A DNA stretch of 64,000 bases from VHCN01 sp964589935 (GCA_964589935.1 CAZPVD010000001.1:434001-498000); one strand, 5' to 3'. Shown: positions 43,278 through 51,769, counted from the first letter of the stretch. The notes: generated by a model from the letters alone, not told the origin. Numbers and translations are program-made.

Positions 43278-44767
43278 TGGCGATGAATCCGCCGCACCAT
43301 CCTCGTCTCGCCCCGCGTGGTCTTTCTCGCCGCGAAATGTTGAGCCGCGCCGGAATGGGCTTTGGCGCATGGGCGCTGCTGGACCTGATCCAGCACCGCG
43401 GCATCGCGGCCGACATATCCGAAATCCGAAACCCAAAGTCCAAGACCACCCCGAAGCCGCCGCACTTTCCGGCCACGGCGAAGAGCGTCATTTTTCTCTT
43501 CATGCAGGGCGGGCCAAGCCACATTGACACGTTCGACCCGAAGCCGGTGCTGCGAAAACTGCACGGCCAGCCGCTGCCGCTGAGCGCGACGGAGGGATTG
43601 CAGCTGCGGTTCACAAAAATGGACGCGCTGATTCACGGCTGCAAACTCAGCTTCAGCAAGTGCGGCCAGTCGGGGCTGGAAATTGCCGACAGTTATCCGC
43701 ATTTGCAAAGGTGCGCCGACGATCTCGCCGTGGTGCGTTCGTGTTACCACGACGCTTTCAACCATTCTCCCGCGCAATACATGATGAACACCGGCTCCTC
43801 CCGCATGGGCCTGCCATGCCTTGGCTCGTGGGTCAGCTACGGATTGGGCAGTGAGTCGGAGAACCTGCCGTCGTTCGTGGTCATGGCAACCACGGGCAAC
43901 ACGAAAGGCGGTCCGCCCGTTTATGGCCGTGGTTTTTTGCCGGGCACTTATCAGCCGACGATATTGCGCAACTCCGGCTCGCCCGTTCTTTATCTTCACC
44001 CGCCGGATGAAATGAAAGATGCCGGCCAGCGCGACGTGCTCGATCTCGTTCAATGGCTGAATGAACGGCACGCGGCCGGTCGCGGTGGCGACACGGACGA
44101 CCTCTCGGCACGCATCGCTTCATACGAACTGGCCTTCCGCATGCAGGCCGCCGTTCCCGATGCAGTGGACATTGGGAAGGAAAGCCAAGCCACGCGCGAG
44201 CTCTACGGCGTGGATGACCCCGTGTCGGGCACTTACGCACGTTCATGCCTGCGCGCACGCCGGCTCGTTGAGCGCGGCGTGCGCTTCGTTCAAATTTTCA
44301 CGGGCAGTGCGGGCGCGGATGATTGGGACAACGCGCACGCGGACAACGACGGCGTTCACGCCGCGATGGCCCGTCGCATTGACAAACCTACCGCCGCGCT
44401 GTTGCTTGACCTCAAGGCGCGCGGCCTGCTTGACAGCACACTGGTCGTCTGGGGCGGCGAATTTGGACGCACGCCCATTGCCGACGGCCGCTACCCGGAC
44501 AAGCGAGCCGGACGTGACCACAACCCGTATGGCTTCACCACGTGGCTCGCCGGCGGCGGCATCAAGGGAGGTAAGACCATTGGCGCGACGGATGAATTTG
44601 GATTTCGCGCCACCGAAGACCGCGTCCACATCAACGACCTGCACGCGACGATTCTCAAGCTGCTTGGACTCGATCACACGAAGCTGACCTTTCTTTTTCA
44701 AGGGCGGCAGGTGCGGCTCACGGATGTCGGCGGCGAAAATGAATTTGCCGCGCGATTACTGAGCTAA
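43277..44767 (+). CDS. Secreted DUF1501 protein with Tat-type signal
   Basis: A 496-residue partner of the DUF1549/1553 protein at 41280, overlapping it by one base. The twin arginines in LSRREMLSRAGMGFGAWALL form a Tat signal. DUF1501 motifs follow: SVIFLFMQGGPSHIDTFDPK near 70, NHSPAQYMMNTGSSRMGLPC near 160, WVSYGLGSESENLPSFV, GVRFVQIFTG near 335, VVWGGEFGRTPIADGRY near 392 and RAGRDHNPYGFTTWLAGGGI. Between the signal and the first strand is a short segment ISEIRNPKSK that coincides with a repeat-like DNA tract at 43416-43446. Activity unknown; the fold is related to alkaline phosphatases. Confidence 0.92.
   Translation: MAMNPPHHPRLAPRGLSRREMLSRAGMGFGAWALLDLIQHRGIAADISEIRNPKSKTTPKPPHFPATAKSVIFLFMQGGPSHIDTFDPKPVLRKLHGQPLPLSATEGLQLRFTKMDALIHGCKLSFSKCGQSGLEIADSYPHLQRCADDLAVVRSCYHDAFNHSPAQYMMNTGSSRMGLPCLGSWVSYGLGSESENLPSFVVMATTGNTKGGPPVYGRGFLPGTYQPTILRNSGSPVLYLHPPDEMKDAGQRDVLDLVQWLNERHAAGRGGDTDDLSARIASYELAFRMQAAVPDAVDIGKESQATRELYGVDDPVSGTYARSCLRARRLVERGVRFVQIFTGSAGADDWDNAHADNDGVHAAMARRIDKPTAALLLDLKARGLLDSTLVVWGGEFGRTPIADGRYPDKRAGRDHNPYGFTTWLAGGGIKGGKTIGATDEFGFRATEDRVHINDLHATILKLLGLDHTKLTFLFQGRQVRLTDVGGENEFAARLLS
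43416..43446. repeat. Short (TCCGAAA)n-like repeat tract inside the DUF1501 gene
   Basis: Four near-identical 7-8-base units in a row (ATCCGAA, ATCCGAA, ACCCAAA, GTCCAAG) give ISEIRNPKSK in the coding frame. Read on the other strand this is the TTTCGGATTTCGGAT type of tract that recurs in large verrucomicrobial genomes. It lies in the linker after the signal peptide, where an insertion would be tolerated. Confidence 0.6.
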
Positions 44768-44950
44768 ACCGCACACCAAGCAACTCGCACGAGCACCGTG
44801 TCACCACAGCAGCAGCTTGTGAATCAGACACTGATGAAGTTCGAGATGCGACGGTATGTTCCCTGTCGGAAAAGCGCCTGTTCATATTTCCGGACTACTG
44901 GAAGTTGCCCCGCTGCTCCTGCAAGTCCTATGAGCCCAAGCGTCAAGGAG

Positions 44951-45025
44951 TGGAGCCAATGGTCGGGATTGAACCGACGACCTACGGTTTACGAAACCGT
45001 TGCTCTGCCACTGAGCTACATTGGC
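44951..45025 (-). tRNA. tRNA-Thr (anticodon CGT)
   Basis: The reverse complement folds as a standard 75-nt tRNA: acceptor stem GCCAATG/CATTGGC, D stem GCTC/GAGC with loop AGTGGCA, anticodon stem ACGGT/ACCGT, loop TTCGTAA with anticodon CGT, short variable loop AGGTC, T stem GTCGG/CCGAC with loop TTCAATC, discriminator T, and an encoded CCA end. CGU reads the ACG codon for threonine. A spurious open frame on the plus strand (44798-45262) crosses it. Confidence 0.95.
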
Positions 45026-45215
45026 TTTCGGGCCTGCCGATCAACCGTATCACAAACTTTTCCACTTGATCGTTTGGCGTTCGCGACCTGGATTTGCGGA
45101 ATCAGTGCTTCCATTTCCGGCAGCAGTCAATTCAAGCAAACCAAGCGGCACGCATTTTGTAAGAGCACGATTCAATGGCAAGTTAATTCCGAAATCAGAC
45201 GAGGTTGGCCGCCAT

Positions 45216-47408
45216 TTACTGCTGTCGGACACGTGATGTCCCGTCATCCGCGACAAAGCTGATCACAAATTCGGTGCCGCGGTCGCGTTTGAGTTCAAGC
45301 GTTCCGCCGAGCTGGTCCGCCAATGAGCAGACGAGTTGGAGTCCCAATGACCGAGCACTTCTAAAATCCGTTTCCTTCGGGAAGCCAACACCGTCGTCGC
45401 GCACCGACATCACCGTGCGCCCACCCTGCGCGTCTAGCCGCACAAGAACGCTACCACGGCGTCCGGATGGGAACGCGTGCTTGAGCGCGTTTGCGATGAG
45501 TTCATTAGCAATCAACCCGCAGGGAACGGCGCAGTCCACAGGCAGAGAAACGTCGGCGGCCTCGACCCGCAGTTGGATTAGCGTCTCCTCCGCGCGATAC
45601 GACTGGCCCAAGTGCTCCGTCAGGCGGCGCAGATACGAGGCGAAGTCCACCTGCGCCAAATTGCGCGCGCGGTAAAGTTGTTCGTGGATCAGCGCCATCG
45701 CCCGGACGCGCTCCTGGCTTTCGTAAAAGAGAGCCGCCATGGCCGGGTCTTGAATCTCCGCAGCCTGTAGCCGCAGGAGGCTGGAGATGACCTGAAGGTT
45801 GTTTTTGACACGGTGATGGATTTCCTTGAGCAGCACTTCCTTCTCCTTCAACGATTCGCGAACCTGCTGCTCCGCCTGCCGGCGTTCGGCGATTTCCAAT
45901 TTCAACGACGCGTTGGCGCCCGCCAGTTCGGCGGTTCGCTCTTTCACGCGAACTTCCAGTTCATCCCTCGCCCGGCGCAGCGCGTCTTCCGCCTGGCTGC
46001 GTTCAGTGATGTCGCGAATGATGCTCGAAAAAAAAGTTTCCCCGTCCACCCTCCAGCTTGATAACGAAAGCTCGATCGGGAACTCGCCGCCGTTCTTCCG
46101 CAACCCGTGCAGTTCGATGGTCCTCCCGATGACGCGCGCTTCGCCCGTGTTTCGGAAGCGCTCCAATCCCTTTTGATGTCCCGCGCGGTAACGCTCGGGC
46201 ATCAGCATCGTGAGCGGGCGGTCCAGCACTTCCTGCGCGTCGTAGCCGAACATCGCGCGCGCGCCCTTGTTCCATCCGATGATGTTGCCTGCGCTGTCGG
46301 CGGAAATGATCGCGTCGTTCGCGCTCTCGGTCACGGCGCGGAACCGTTGCTCACTTTCCACGATCACCTGCTCGGCGCGGCGGCGTTCCATGACTTCAGC
46401 GGTCAGTTTCTCAAGCGCTCGGGCCAGTTCCACCGTGCGCTGTTCCACCCGTTGCTCCAGTTCATCGCGCGCGCGCTGAATCTCCTTCCGTTGATTGCGG
46501 CGCTCGGACACCAGCGCGGCCAGCGAGAGCGCGAGAACCGAGTTGAAGCCCATGAAGGCCTGCAACAACAGCAGCGACTCGTTGTCCGACGGCCGGACAA
46601 ACGGGCCACAGCCCAGCAATGTTCCCCACACGGCAACACCGGAAATCAGCACCAGCACCGCGGCCGTTTCCCGCGGCCCGAATCGAAACGCCGCCCAGAT
46701 CAACGGCGGGACACAGAGAAATGTCAGCGGGCTGCGTAATGCAAACGTGTCAAAGAAAACCGATTGCGTGATTAGAATGGCAGACGCAAACAATGCGATT
46801 ACTTCCGCACCTTGATCCACAAGGTCCACACGTGAATCTCTCGCTACCAGCACAATCAACGGCGTCACCACGAGTGCGCCGCCAGTGTCGCCCATCCACC
46901 ATGTCAGCCAGATCGTGCCGAAATTGGTCCATTGAGCAAGACCTCCCAAACACAAGCTCAGCACGCCGATGGTCGCGCTCACCATCGTGCAACCCAAACC
47001 CGCCAGCACCGCGAAACGGACGACACCTCGCACACTGTCAAAAGCATTCCGACCGTTTGCGAAACGGTTCACCAGCCACGCGCCCGTCAGCCCTTCGAGT
47101 GTGTTGCCGACGGCGATACCCAGCGTCGTCAACACGACTGCGGGGGATTCAATATTGCTGGCAAAACTTCCAGACGGAGTGGTGATGTTGACAAGAAATG
47201 CTCCGGCAAAGATGGCCGGCCAGACGCGATAACCGAGCAGAATGAACGCGGCCAGTGCGATGCCTGTCGGCGCCCATATCGCCGTCGCGCTGGCGTGGAC
47301 AAATGCCAGCATCAGCCCAAGCTTGCCCGCCACGAAATAAACAATTGCGAGCAGAGGAATCTGCGCTGATTTGGGCACCGACCACGGAACCTGTGCCACG
47401 CCTAGCAT
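45216..47408 (-). CDS. MASE1-PAS hybrid-type sensor histidine kinase (HisKA_2 class), orphan
   Basis: A 730-residue membrane sensor kinase. The N-terminal MASE1 domain (about 1-300) has eight or so hydrophobic helices, for example LLAIVYFVAGKLGLMLAFVH and WMGDTGGALVVTPLIVLVAR. A coiled coil leads to a PAS domain (about 355-470, SANDAIISADSAGNIIGWNK, KNGGEFPIELSLSSW), another coiled coil, and a HisKA_2 dimerisation domain with the phosphoacceptor in EIHHRVKNNLQVISSLLRLQ (near residue 531). The HATPase domain has ANELIANALKHAFP and RDDGVGFP. The HisKA_2/HWE class often acts without a cognate neighbouring response regulator, and none is here. The ATG at 47408 is used; a GTG two codons upstream is possible. 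Confidence 0.92.
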   Translation of the reverse strand: MLGVAQVPWSVPKSAQIPLLAIVYFVAGKLGLMLAFVHASATAIWAPTGIALAAFILLGYRVWPAIFAGAFLVNITTPSGSFASNIESPAVVLTTLGIAVGNTLEGLTGAWLVNRFANGRNAFDSVRGVVRFAVLAGLGCTMVSATIGVLSLCLGGLAQWTNFGTIWLTWWMGDTGGALVVTPLIVLVARDSRVDLVDQGAEVIALFASAILITQSVFFDTFALRSPLTFLCVPPLIWAAFRFGPRETAAVLVLISGVAVWGTLLGCGPFVRPSDNESLLLLQAFMGFNSVLALSLAALVSERRNQRKEIQRARDELEQRVEQRTVELARALEKLTAEVMERRRAEQVIVESEQRFRAVTESANDAIISADSAGNIIGWNKGARAMFGYDAQEVLDRPLTMLMPERYRAGHQKGLERFRNTGEARVIGRTIELHGLRKNGGEFPIELSLSSWRVDGETFFSSIIRDITERSQAEDALRRARDELEVRVKERTAELAGANASLKLEIAERRQAEQQVRESLKEKEVLLKEIHHRVKNNLQVISSLLRLQAAEIQDPAMAALFYESQERVRAMALIHEQLYRARNLAQVDFASYLRRLTEHLGQSYRAEETLIQLRVEAADVSLPVDCAVPCGLIANELIANALKHAFPSGRRGSVLVRLDAQGGRTVMSVRDDGVGFPKETDFRSARSLGLQLVCSLADQLGGTLELKRDRGTEFVISFVADDGTSRVRQQ

Positions 47409-47529
47409 CGTCACCGACTATCATCGCATCCGTTTCGCATGTCCATCCAAAGGTGAAACACGAGAAGCTGAGGACTCTGTGCGGAAAATGATTCGCCTCC
47501 TCGTTGCCAGTCGCAAAGGACTGAAGAGT

Positions 47530-48558
47530 TTACTCCACTTTTTTGTCGCCGCTTCCTAGACGCTTCTCAACTTCCTTCAACCGGCGAAGCAGTTCGGGCA
47601 ACTGTTGCGCCGCGAGCAACTGGCGTTTCATTGCGCGGTCAGGCTGCGCCGGCGTGCCGAACCATTTCTCGCCGTCAGGGATGTTGTGCATCACGCCAGA
47701 CTGCGCGGCGATGGTGACTTGATTGCCAATTTGAATGTGCCCGGCCAGTCCCACCTGGCCCGCGAGCACGGTGTAGTTACCGATCTGCGTGCTGCCGGAA
47801 ATGCCGACCTGTCCGCAGAGAATGCTGTGCTCGCCGATGATGACGTTGTGCGCGATCTGAACGAGATTATCAATCTTCGTGCCCTTGCCGATGACGGTCG
47901 AGCCGAGCGCTCCGCGATCAATGCTGACATTCGAGCCGATCTCCACGTCGTCATGGATGATGACATTTCCAATCTGCGGCACCTTGCGATGCGCGCCGGC
48001 GTCGAGCACGTAGCCAAAACCGTCCGAGCCGATCACGCTGCCCGCATGGATGCGCACACGCGCGCCGACCTGAGTGCGGTCGTAGAGCGTGACGTTGGAA
48101 AAAAGCCGCGCGTCCTCGCCAATGGAGCAATCCGCGCCGATGTTGTCGCCCCCTTGAAGCACCGCGCGCGCACCGATGCGAACGCGCTCGCCCACGACGC
48201 AATGCGGCCCGACGTGCGCGGCTGGATCAACGGCCGCCGACTTCGCCACAACCGCGGTGGGATGAATGCCGGCGTCAAACACCGGCTCCGGAAAGAACAA
48301 CGGGAGCGCGCGCGCAAAGGCGACGCGCGCATTCTTCACCCGGATGAGCGTCTTCTTGTCCGACTTCACCTCGCCCGAGACAAGAATGGCCGACGCCGCG
48401 CTCGCCTCGGCTGCGGCGAGATAACTCTCAGTTTCGGCGAACGTCAGGTCGCCCTTCCTCGCCGCGTTCGCGGGCGCGAAGCCCGTGAGCGGCGTCAGCG
48501 GGTCGCCGTGCACTTCGCCGTGGACGTATTTCGCGACTTCGGCGGCGGTGTATGACAT
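47530..48558 (-). CDS. lpxD: UDP-3-O-acylglucosamine N-acyltransferase
   Basis: The third step of lipid A synthesis: transfers a 3-hydroxyacyl chain from acyl-ACP to the 2-amino group of UDP-3-O-acylglucosamine. The N-terminal uridine-binding domain (about 1-100) is followed by a left-handed beta helix of hexapeptide repeats (IGARAVLQGGDNIGADCSIG, VRIHAGSVIGSDGFGYV, IGKGTKIDNLVQIAHNVIIG). The catalytic His lies in the last of these (IAHNV, near 241). The C-terminal helix ends the 342-residue protein. It shows that the organism makes LPS. The gene stands alone on its strand, divergent from the Gfo/Idh/MocA gene. Confidence 0.96.
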   Translation of the reverse strand: MSYTAAEVAKYVHGEVHGDPLTPLTGFAPANAARKGDLTFAETESYLAAAEASAASAILVSGEVKSDKKTLIRVKNARVAFARALPLFFPEPVFDAGIHPTAVVAKSAAVDPAAHVGPHCVVGERVRIGARAVLQGGDNIGADCSIGEDARLFSNVTLYDRTQVGARVRIHAGSVIGSDGFGYVLDAGAHRKVPQIGNVIIHDDVEIGSNVSIDRGALGSTVIGKGTKIDNLVQIAHNVIIGEHSILCGQVGISGSTQIGNYTVLAGQVGLAGHIQIGNQVTIAAQSGVMHNIPDGEKWFGTPAQPDRAMKRQLLAAQQLPELLRRLKEVEKRLGSGDKKVE

Positions 48559-48668
48559 GGGTTCGGCGGTTGCGCGGCAATTTTGCGAGTCATCCGTTGA
48601 CTCGACAAGTCCGCCGGACTATAACGCGCCCGTCTCTCGAAACACCAACTCAAATCACCGCACATTCT

Positions 48669-49832
48669 ATGAGCAGAAAAATTCGTTACGGCATGGTCGG
48701 CGGCGGGCGCGGCGCGTTCATCGGCGCGGTGCACCGCATCGCGGCGGCGATGGACCAGCAGATCGAGCTGGTCTGCGGCGCGTTTTCGTCCGATCCCGAG
48801 CGCAGCCGGGCCAGCGGCGCGGATTTGTTCCTCCCGGCCAGCCGTTGTTACGGCACGTTCGAGGAGATGATCCGCGGCGAGAAGGCGCTGCCCGCGGGCG
48901 AGCGCATGGACTTCATCGCCATCGTCACGCCCAACCACATGCACTTCCCGCCCGCGAAGATGGCGCTCGCAAACGGCTTTCATGTCCTCAGCGACAAGCC
49001 CGCGACCTTTAATCTAGCCGAGGCGAAGAAGCTCGCCGAACTCGTCAAGCAGACCGGCTTGCTCTACGGCCTCACGCACAACTACACTGGCTACCCGCTC
49101 GTGAAGGAAGCCCGCGACATGATCCGCGCCGGCAAGCTCGGGAAGATTCGCAAGGTCGTCGTCGAATATCCCCAGGGCTGGCTTGCCACGCGCCTCGAAG
49201 CCAGCGGCCAGAAGCAGGCCGGTTGGCGCACTGATCCTAAGAAGAGCGGCGCGGGTGGCTGCGTCGGCGACATCGGCACGCACGCCGAGAATCTCGCCGA
49301 ATACATCACCGGCCTGCATATCAGCGAACTCGCCGCCGACCTCACCACCTTCGTGAAAGGCCGCAAGCTCGATGACGACGCGAACGTCCTGCTCCGCTTC
49401 AAGGGCGGCGCGAAGGGCATCCTCCACAGCTCGCAGATTTCGGTTGGCGAGGAAAATAACTTGAACATCCGCGTCTATGGCGAGCTGGGTGGCATCGAGT
49501 GGCACCAGCGTTTGCCAAACTCGATGTATGTGAAATGGCTCGACCAGCCCATGCAGGTTTATCGCACCGGCCTCGGCTATCTCGGCGCGAACGCGAAGGC
49601 AGCCACGCGCACGCCGCCCGCGCACCCGGAGGGCTACCTCGAAGCCTTCGCGAACATCTACAAAAACTTCGCCAACGCCATCCGCGCCCGCGAGGAAGGC
49701 CGCAAGCTCGCGAAGAACGACGTGGCTAATGACTTCCCCAAGATCGAGGACGGCGTGCGCGGCATGGCGTTCATCGAAGCTGTCGTGAAGTCCTCCAAGA
49801 AGAACGCCGCGTGGATCAAACTGGACGTTTGA
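48669..49832 (+). CDS. Gfo/Idh/MocA-family oxidoreductase
   Basis: A 387-residue cytoplasmic NAD(P)-dependent sugar or cyclitol dehydrogenase. The start is ATG 48669 (MSRKIRYGMVGGGRGAFIGA), where the Rossmann GxGxxG variant GGGRGAFIG sits at the very N-terminus; upstream in-frame codons are not part of the gene. The conserved EKP-type motif reads SDKPATF (near 116), and the catalytic region has GGCVGDIGTHAENLAEYITG with the His near 209. The family acts on sugars, inositols and sugar acids with poor sequence-based substrate prediction. The protein lacks a signal peptide, so it acts in the cytoplasm. No sugar-transport or kinase neighbour narrows it down. Confidence 0.9.
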   Translation: MSRKIRYGMVGGGRGAFIGAVHRIAAAMDQQIELVCGAFSSDPERSRASGADLFLPASRCYGTFEEMIRGEKALPAGERMDFIAIVTPNHMHFPPAKMALANGFHVLSDKPATFNLAEAKKLAELVKQTGLLYGLTHNYTGYPLVKEARDMIRAGKLGKIRKVVVEYPQGWLATRLEASGQKQAGWRTDPKKSGAGGCVGDIGTHAENLAEYITGLHISELAADLTTFVKGRKLDDDANVLLRFKGGAKGILHSSQISVGEENNLNIRVYGELGGIEWHQRLPNSMYVKWLDQPMQVYRTGLGYLGANAKAATRTPPAHPEGYLEAFANIYKNFANAIRAREEGRKLAKNDVANDFPKIEDGVRGMAFIEAVVKSSKKNAAWIKLDV

Positions 49833-49834
49833 GT

Positions 49835-49904
49835 CTGTAACGGCGGTCTGCGACCGTTGCACCTCGTCTTGGAAAAGTCCGACGGTCAAAGACCGCCGTT
49901 ACAG
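49835..49904. repeat. Long inverted repeat between Gfo/Idh/MocA and methyltransferase genes
   Basis: A perfect 15-bp inverted repeat: CTGTAACGGCGGTCT (49835-49849) and AGACCGCCGTTACAG (49890-49904). Inside it GACCGT (49852-49857) pairs with ACGGTC (49882-49887), giving an imperfect stem of 21 bp around a 24-nt loop. It starts 3 bp after the upstream stop and ends 10 bp before the downstream start. It resembles dispersed palindromes of verrucomicrobial genomes and could also act as a terminator-like or mRNA-stability structure, though no T-run follows. Confidence 0.8.
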
Positions 49905-49913
49905 CGGAAGAAC

Positions 49914-50513
49914 ATGAACCCGCTCGCCGCCAAAATCATTTACGTGGTCGGGTATTGGATCGCTACTTACGCCATCCGCGCCCCGCACGTCAAAGTTCAC
50001 CGGCGCACGCCCACCCGTTCCCATCGAAAGACACGGCTCGACACCGCGCTCCTTATCATCGTGAGCATGGCTGCTGGCATCATTCCGTTGCTCTACGTGT
50101 TCAGTTCCCTGCTTGCGTTTGCGGACTACCGTATTCCCCTGTGGGTCGGAATGACGGGCGTGGTCATCCTGATCTTGGGCAACTGGGTCTTTTGGAAATC
50201 ACACCGCGACCTCGGCAAAAACTGGTCGCCCAGGCTGGAGATTCGCGAAGGCCACGCGCTGGTCACCACAGGCATCTACCGGCGCATCCGGCATCCGATG
50301 TATTCCGCGATCTGGCTGCTGGTGCTTGGGCAGGCGATGGTCCTGCCGAGCTACGTGGCCGGCTTCTCCGGACTGGTGCCGTTTGCGTTCCTCTATTTCC
50401 TGCGCGTGGACAGGGAGGAGCGGATGATGCTCGAAGAATTCGGAGCCGAGTATAAACAATACTTGCAGAGAACGGGCAGGTTGTTCCCGAAGATGCTTAA
50501 AAAATCCGTTTGA
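49914..50513 (+). CDS. Isoprenylcysteine carboxyl methyltransferase-family membrane protein
   Basis: A 199-residue polytopic protein. Start ATG 49914, with GCGGAAG upstream; the open frame before it runs through the inverted repeat and is not coding. About four membrane helices (TALLIIVSMAAGIIPLLYVF, VGMTGVVILILGNWVFWKSH, YSAIWLLVLGQAMVLPSYVA, and a further one) and the conserved C-terminal block GIYRRIRHPMYSAIW and RVDREERMMLEEFGAEYKQY identify the ICMT/phospholipid methyltransferase-like family. Bacterial members methylate lipids or proteins at the membrane; most have no assigned substrate. The short gap of about 80 bp after the Gfo/Idh/MocA gene is filled by the inverted repeat. Confidence 0.88.
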   Translation: MNPLAAKIIYVVGYWIATYAIRAPHVKVHRRTPTRSHRKTRLDTALLIIVSMAAGIIPLLYVFSSLLAFADYRIPLWVGMTGVVILILGNWVFWKSHRDLGKNWSPRLEIREGHALVTTGIYRRIRHPMYSAIWLLVLGQAMVLPSYVAGFSGLVPFAFLYFLRVDREERMMLEEFGAEYKQYLQRTGRLFPKMLKKSV

Positions 50514-50552
50514 CTCAGCCGTGAATGGGCGGAGCATGACACTCATACCCAC

Positions 50553-51326
50553 ATGCGTATGAAACTTACTCGCTCATCGTTCCGCCTCACCGTGGTAGTG
50601 CTGCTCTGTGCCGCCAGTTTGGTTTCGCATAGTGCGGACGTCCTGCAAACTGGCTTGCTTGTCCCCTTGAGTGGTCCGGGGCTCATTAAACATTTGCCAC
50701 TCGGAGACAATCAGGAGAACGAGTCACGGACCAAGGCAGTTCTCGAAGTAATTGTCAGACCCAGGGCCGAGCAGGGTGACGCGAGGTCGCAAGTCACTCT
50801 GGGCGCCTGCTACCAAACTGGTCAAGGCGTGGAACAGGACTTTGCGGAAGCCGTCCATTGGTATCGCAGAGCCGCCGAGCAGAACTTGGCCGCGGCTCAA
50901 ATCAGTCTGGGCTATTGCTGCTATAAAGGCGAAGGAGTGCAACAGGACTTTGCGGAAGCAGTGAAGTGGTATCGCAAGGCCAATGTTGCCGGTGCTCATT
51001 ACTGTCTGGGCTATTGCTACTACAAAGGCGAAGGAATAGTGCAGGATTACACGGAAGCGGCGAAATTGTTCCGCAAAGCCGCAGAGCAAGGTGGCGGCGC
51101 ATCGCAAAACGCCTTGGGAGTCTGCTACGCCAATGGCCACGGCGTTGAGCAAGACAACGTGGAGGCGTTTGCATGGTATAATCTGGCCGCGGAAGGACTC
51201 AAACTCGCGGAAAAGAATCGCGATGACTTGGAGCCAAAGTTGTCACCGCAGCAAATCAACGACGCCTACAAGCGAACGAGGGAGCTGAGGGCGCAAATTG
51301 AGGCCAGGCTCAAGGCCGGTAAGTGA
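50553..51326 (+). CDS. Sel1-repeat secreted protein
   Basis: A 257-residue exported protein. The signal peptide is MRMKLTRSSFRLTVVVLLCA with cleavage near SHSADV; ATG 50559 two codons in is an equally good start. About four Sel1-like repeats follow: QGVEQDFAEAVHWYRRAAEQ, EGVQQDFAEAVKWYRKANVA, EGIVQDYTEAAKLFRKAAEQ and HGVEQDNVEAFAWYNLAAEG. They form a right-handed superhelix that binds protein partners. It has the same repeat grammar as the Sel1 lipoprotein at 25858 but no lipobox. The partner is unknown. Confidence 0.87.
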   Translation: MRMKLTRSSFRLTVVVLLCAASLVSHSADVLQTGLLVPLSGPGLIKHLPLGDNQENESRTKAVLEVIVRPRAEQGDARSQVTLGACYQTGQGVEQDFAEAVHWYRRAAEQNLAAAQISLGYCCYKGEGVQQDFAEAVKWYRKANVAGAHYCLGYCYYKGEGIVQDYTEAAKLFRKAAEQGGGASQNALGVCYANGHGVEQDNVEAFAWYNLAAEGLKLAEKNRDDLEPKLSPQQINDAYKRTRELRAQIEARLKAGK

Positions 51327-51395
51327 GTTGTTCCATTCAGAGGGCGTTCTCCTTCACTCTTTATCCCCTGCGTTTGCCTCGGAATGAGCGATAAG

Positions 51396-51540
51396 GCGTC
51401 GCAGACGGCCCTCTCTGAAGCCAGCGACGCACGAATTCGAGTGCCAGACGGCCTTCCCTGAGCCGTCAACGCTGCGTCAAGGCTGAGTTTCGCTGGAGCG
51501 TGCGCTGTCCACAGCACACCCGCCGGCTGGGACAGCCGAC
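51396..51540. repeat. Cluster of four hairpins in the gap after the Sel1 gene
   Basis: Within the 245-bp gap 51327-51571: hairpin GCGTCGC (51396-51402) with GCGACGC (51424-51430); GACGGC (51447-51452) with GCCGTC (51462-51467); GTGCGCTGT (51500-51508) with ACAGCACAC (51511-51519, one G-T pair); CGGCTG (51524-51529) with CAGCCG (51533-51538). CAGACGGCC also occurs twice (51402 and 51445). The arrangement resembles degenerate copies of the dispersed palindromes seen elsewhere in the window. Confidence 0.55.
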
Positions 51541-51571
51541 GCTACCACCCGGACAGGCCGGCGCGAGGGGC

Positions 51572-51769
51572 CTACCTGCCTGACTGGCGAATGCCCGCGA
51601 CGACGGTGCCCACGCCGCCAAGCGACAACAGCACGCCGAGCAGCAGCAACGCCACGCCCACGCCGGGCAGCGCGCCCTGCGACTTCAACTGCGCGAGCGC
51701 CGGACAGATGAAGCCCGTCCCGACGAATACGGACACCGCACCGCCGATGATTTGGAGTTTTTGTTTCAT
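51572..51769 (-). CDS. Small two-helix membrane protein
   Basis: A 65-residue protein of unknown function with two hydrophobic segments: IIGGAVSVFVGTGFICPALA (about 7-26), then a long Leu/Gly/Val-rich helix VGVALLLLGVLLSLGGVGTV (about 37-58). The ATG at 51769 is preceded by AAAGGA, a plausible ribosome site about 12 bp upstream. It lies 60 bp downstream of the ABC permease on the same strand and could be its last operon member. The length and composition suggest a small inner-membrane subunit; nothing more can be said. Confidence 0.55.
   Translation of the reverse strand: MKQKLQIIGGAVSVFVGTGFICPALAQLKSQGALPGVGVALLLLGVLLSLGGVGTVVAGIRQSGR

Noticed and set aside
44798..45262. 154-codon open frame crossing the tRNA locus
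   Set aside because: It runs through a complete tRNA-Thr on the other strand and has no ribosome site or family resemblance.
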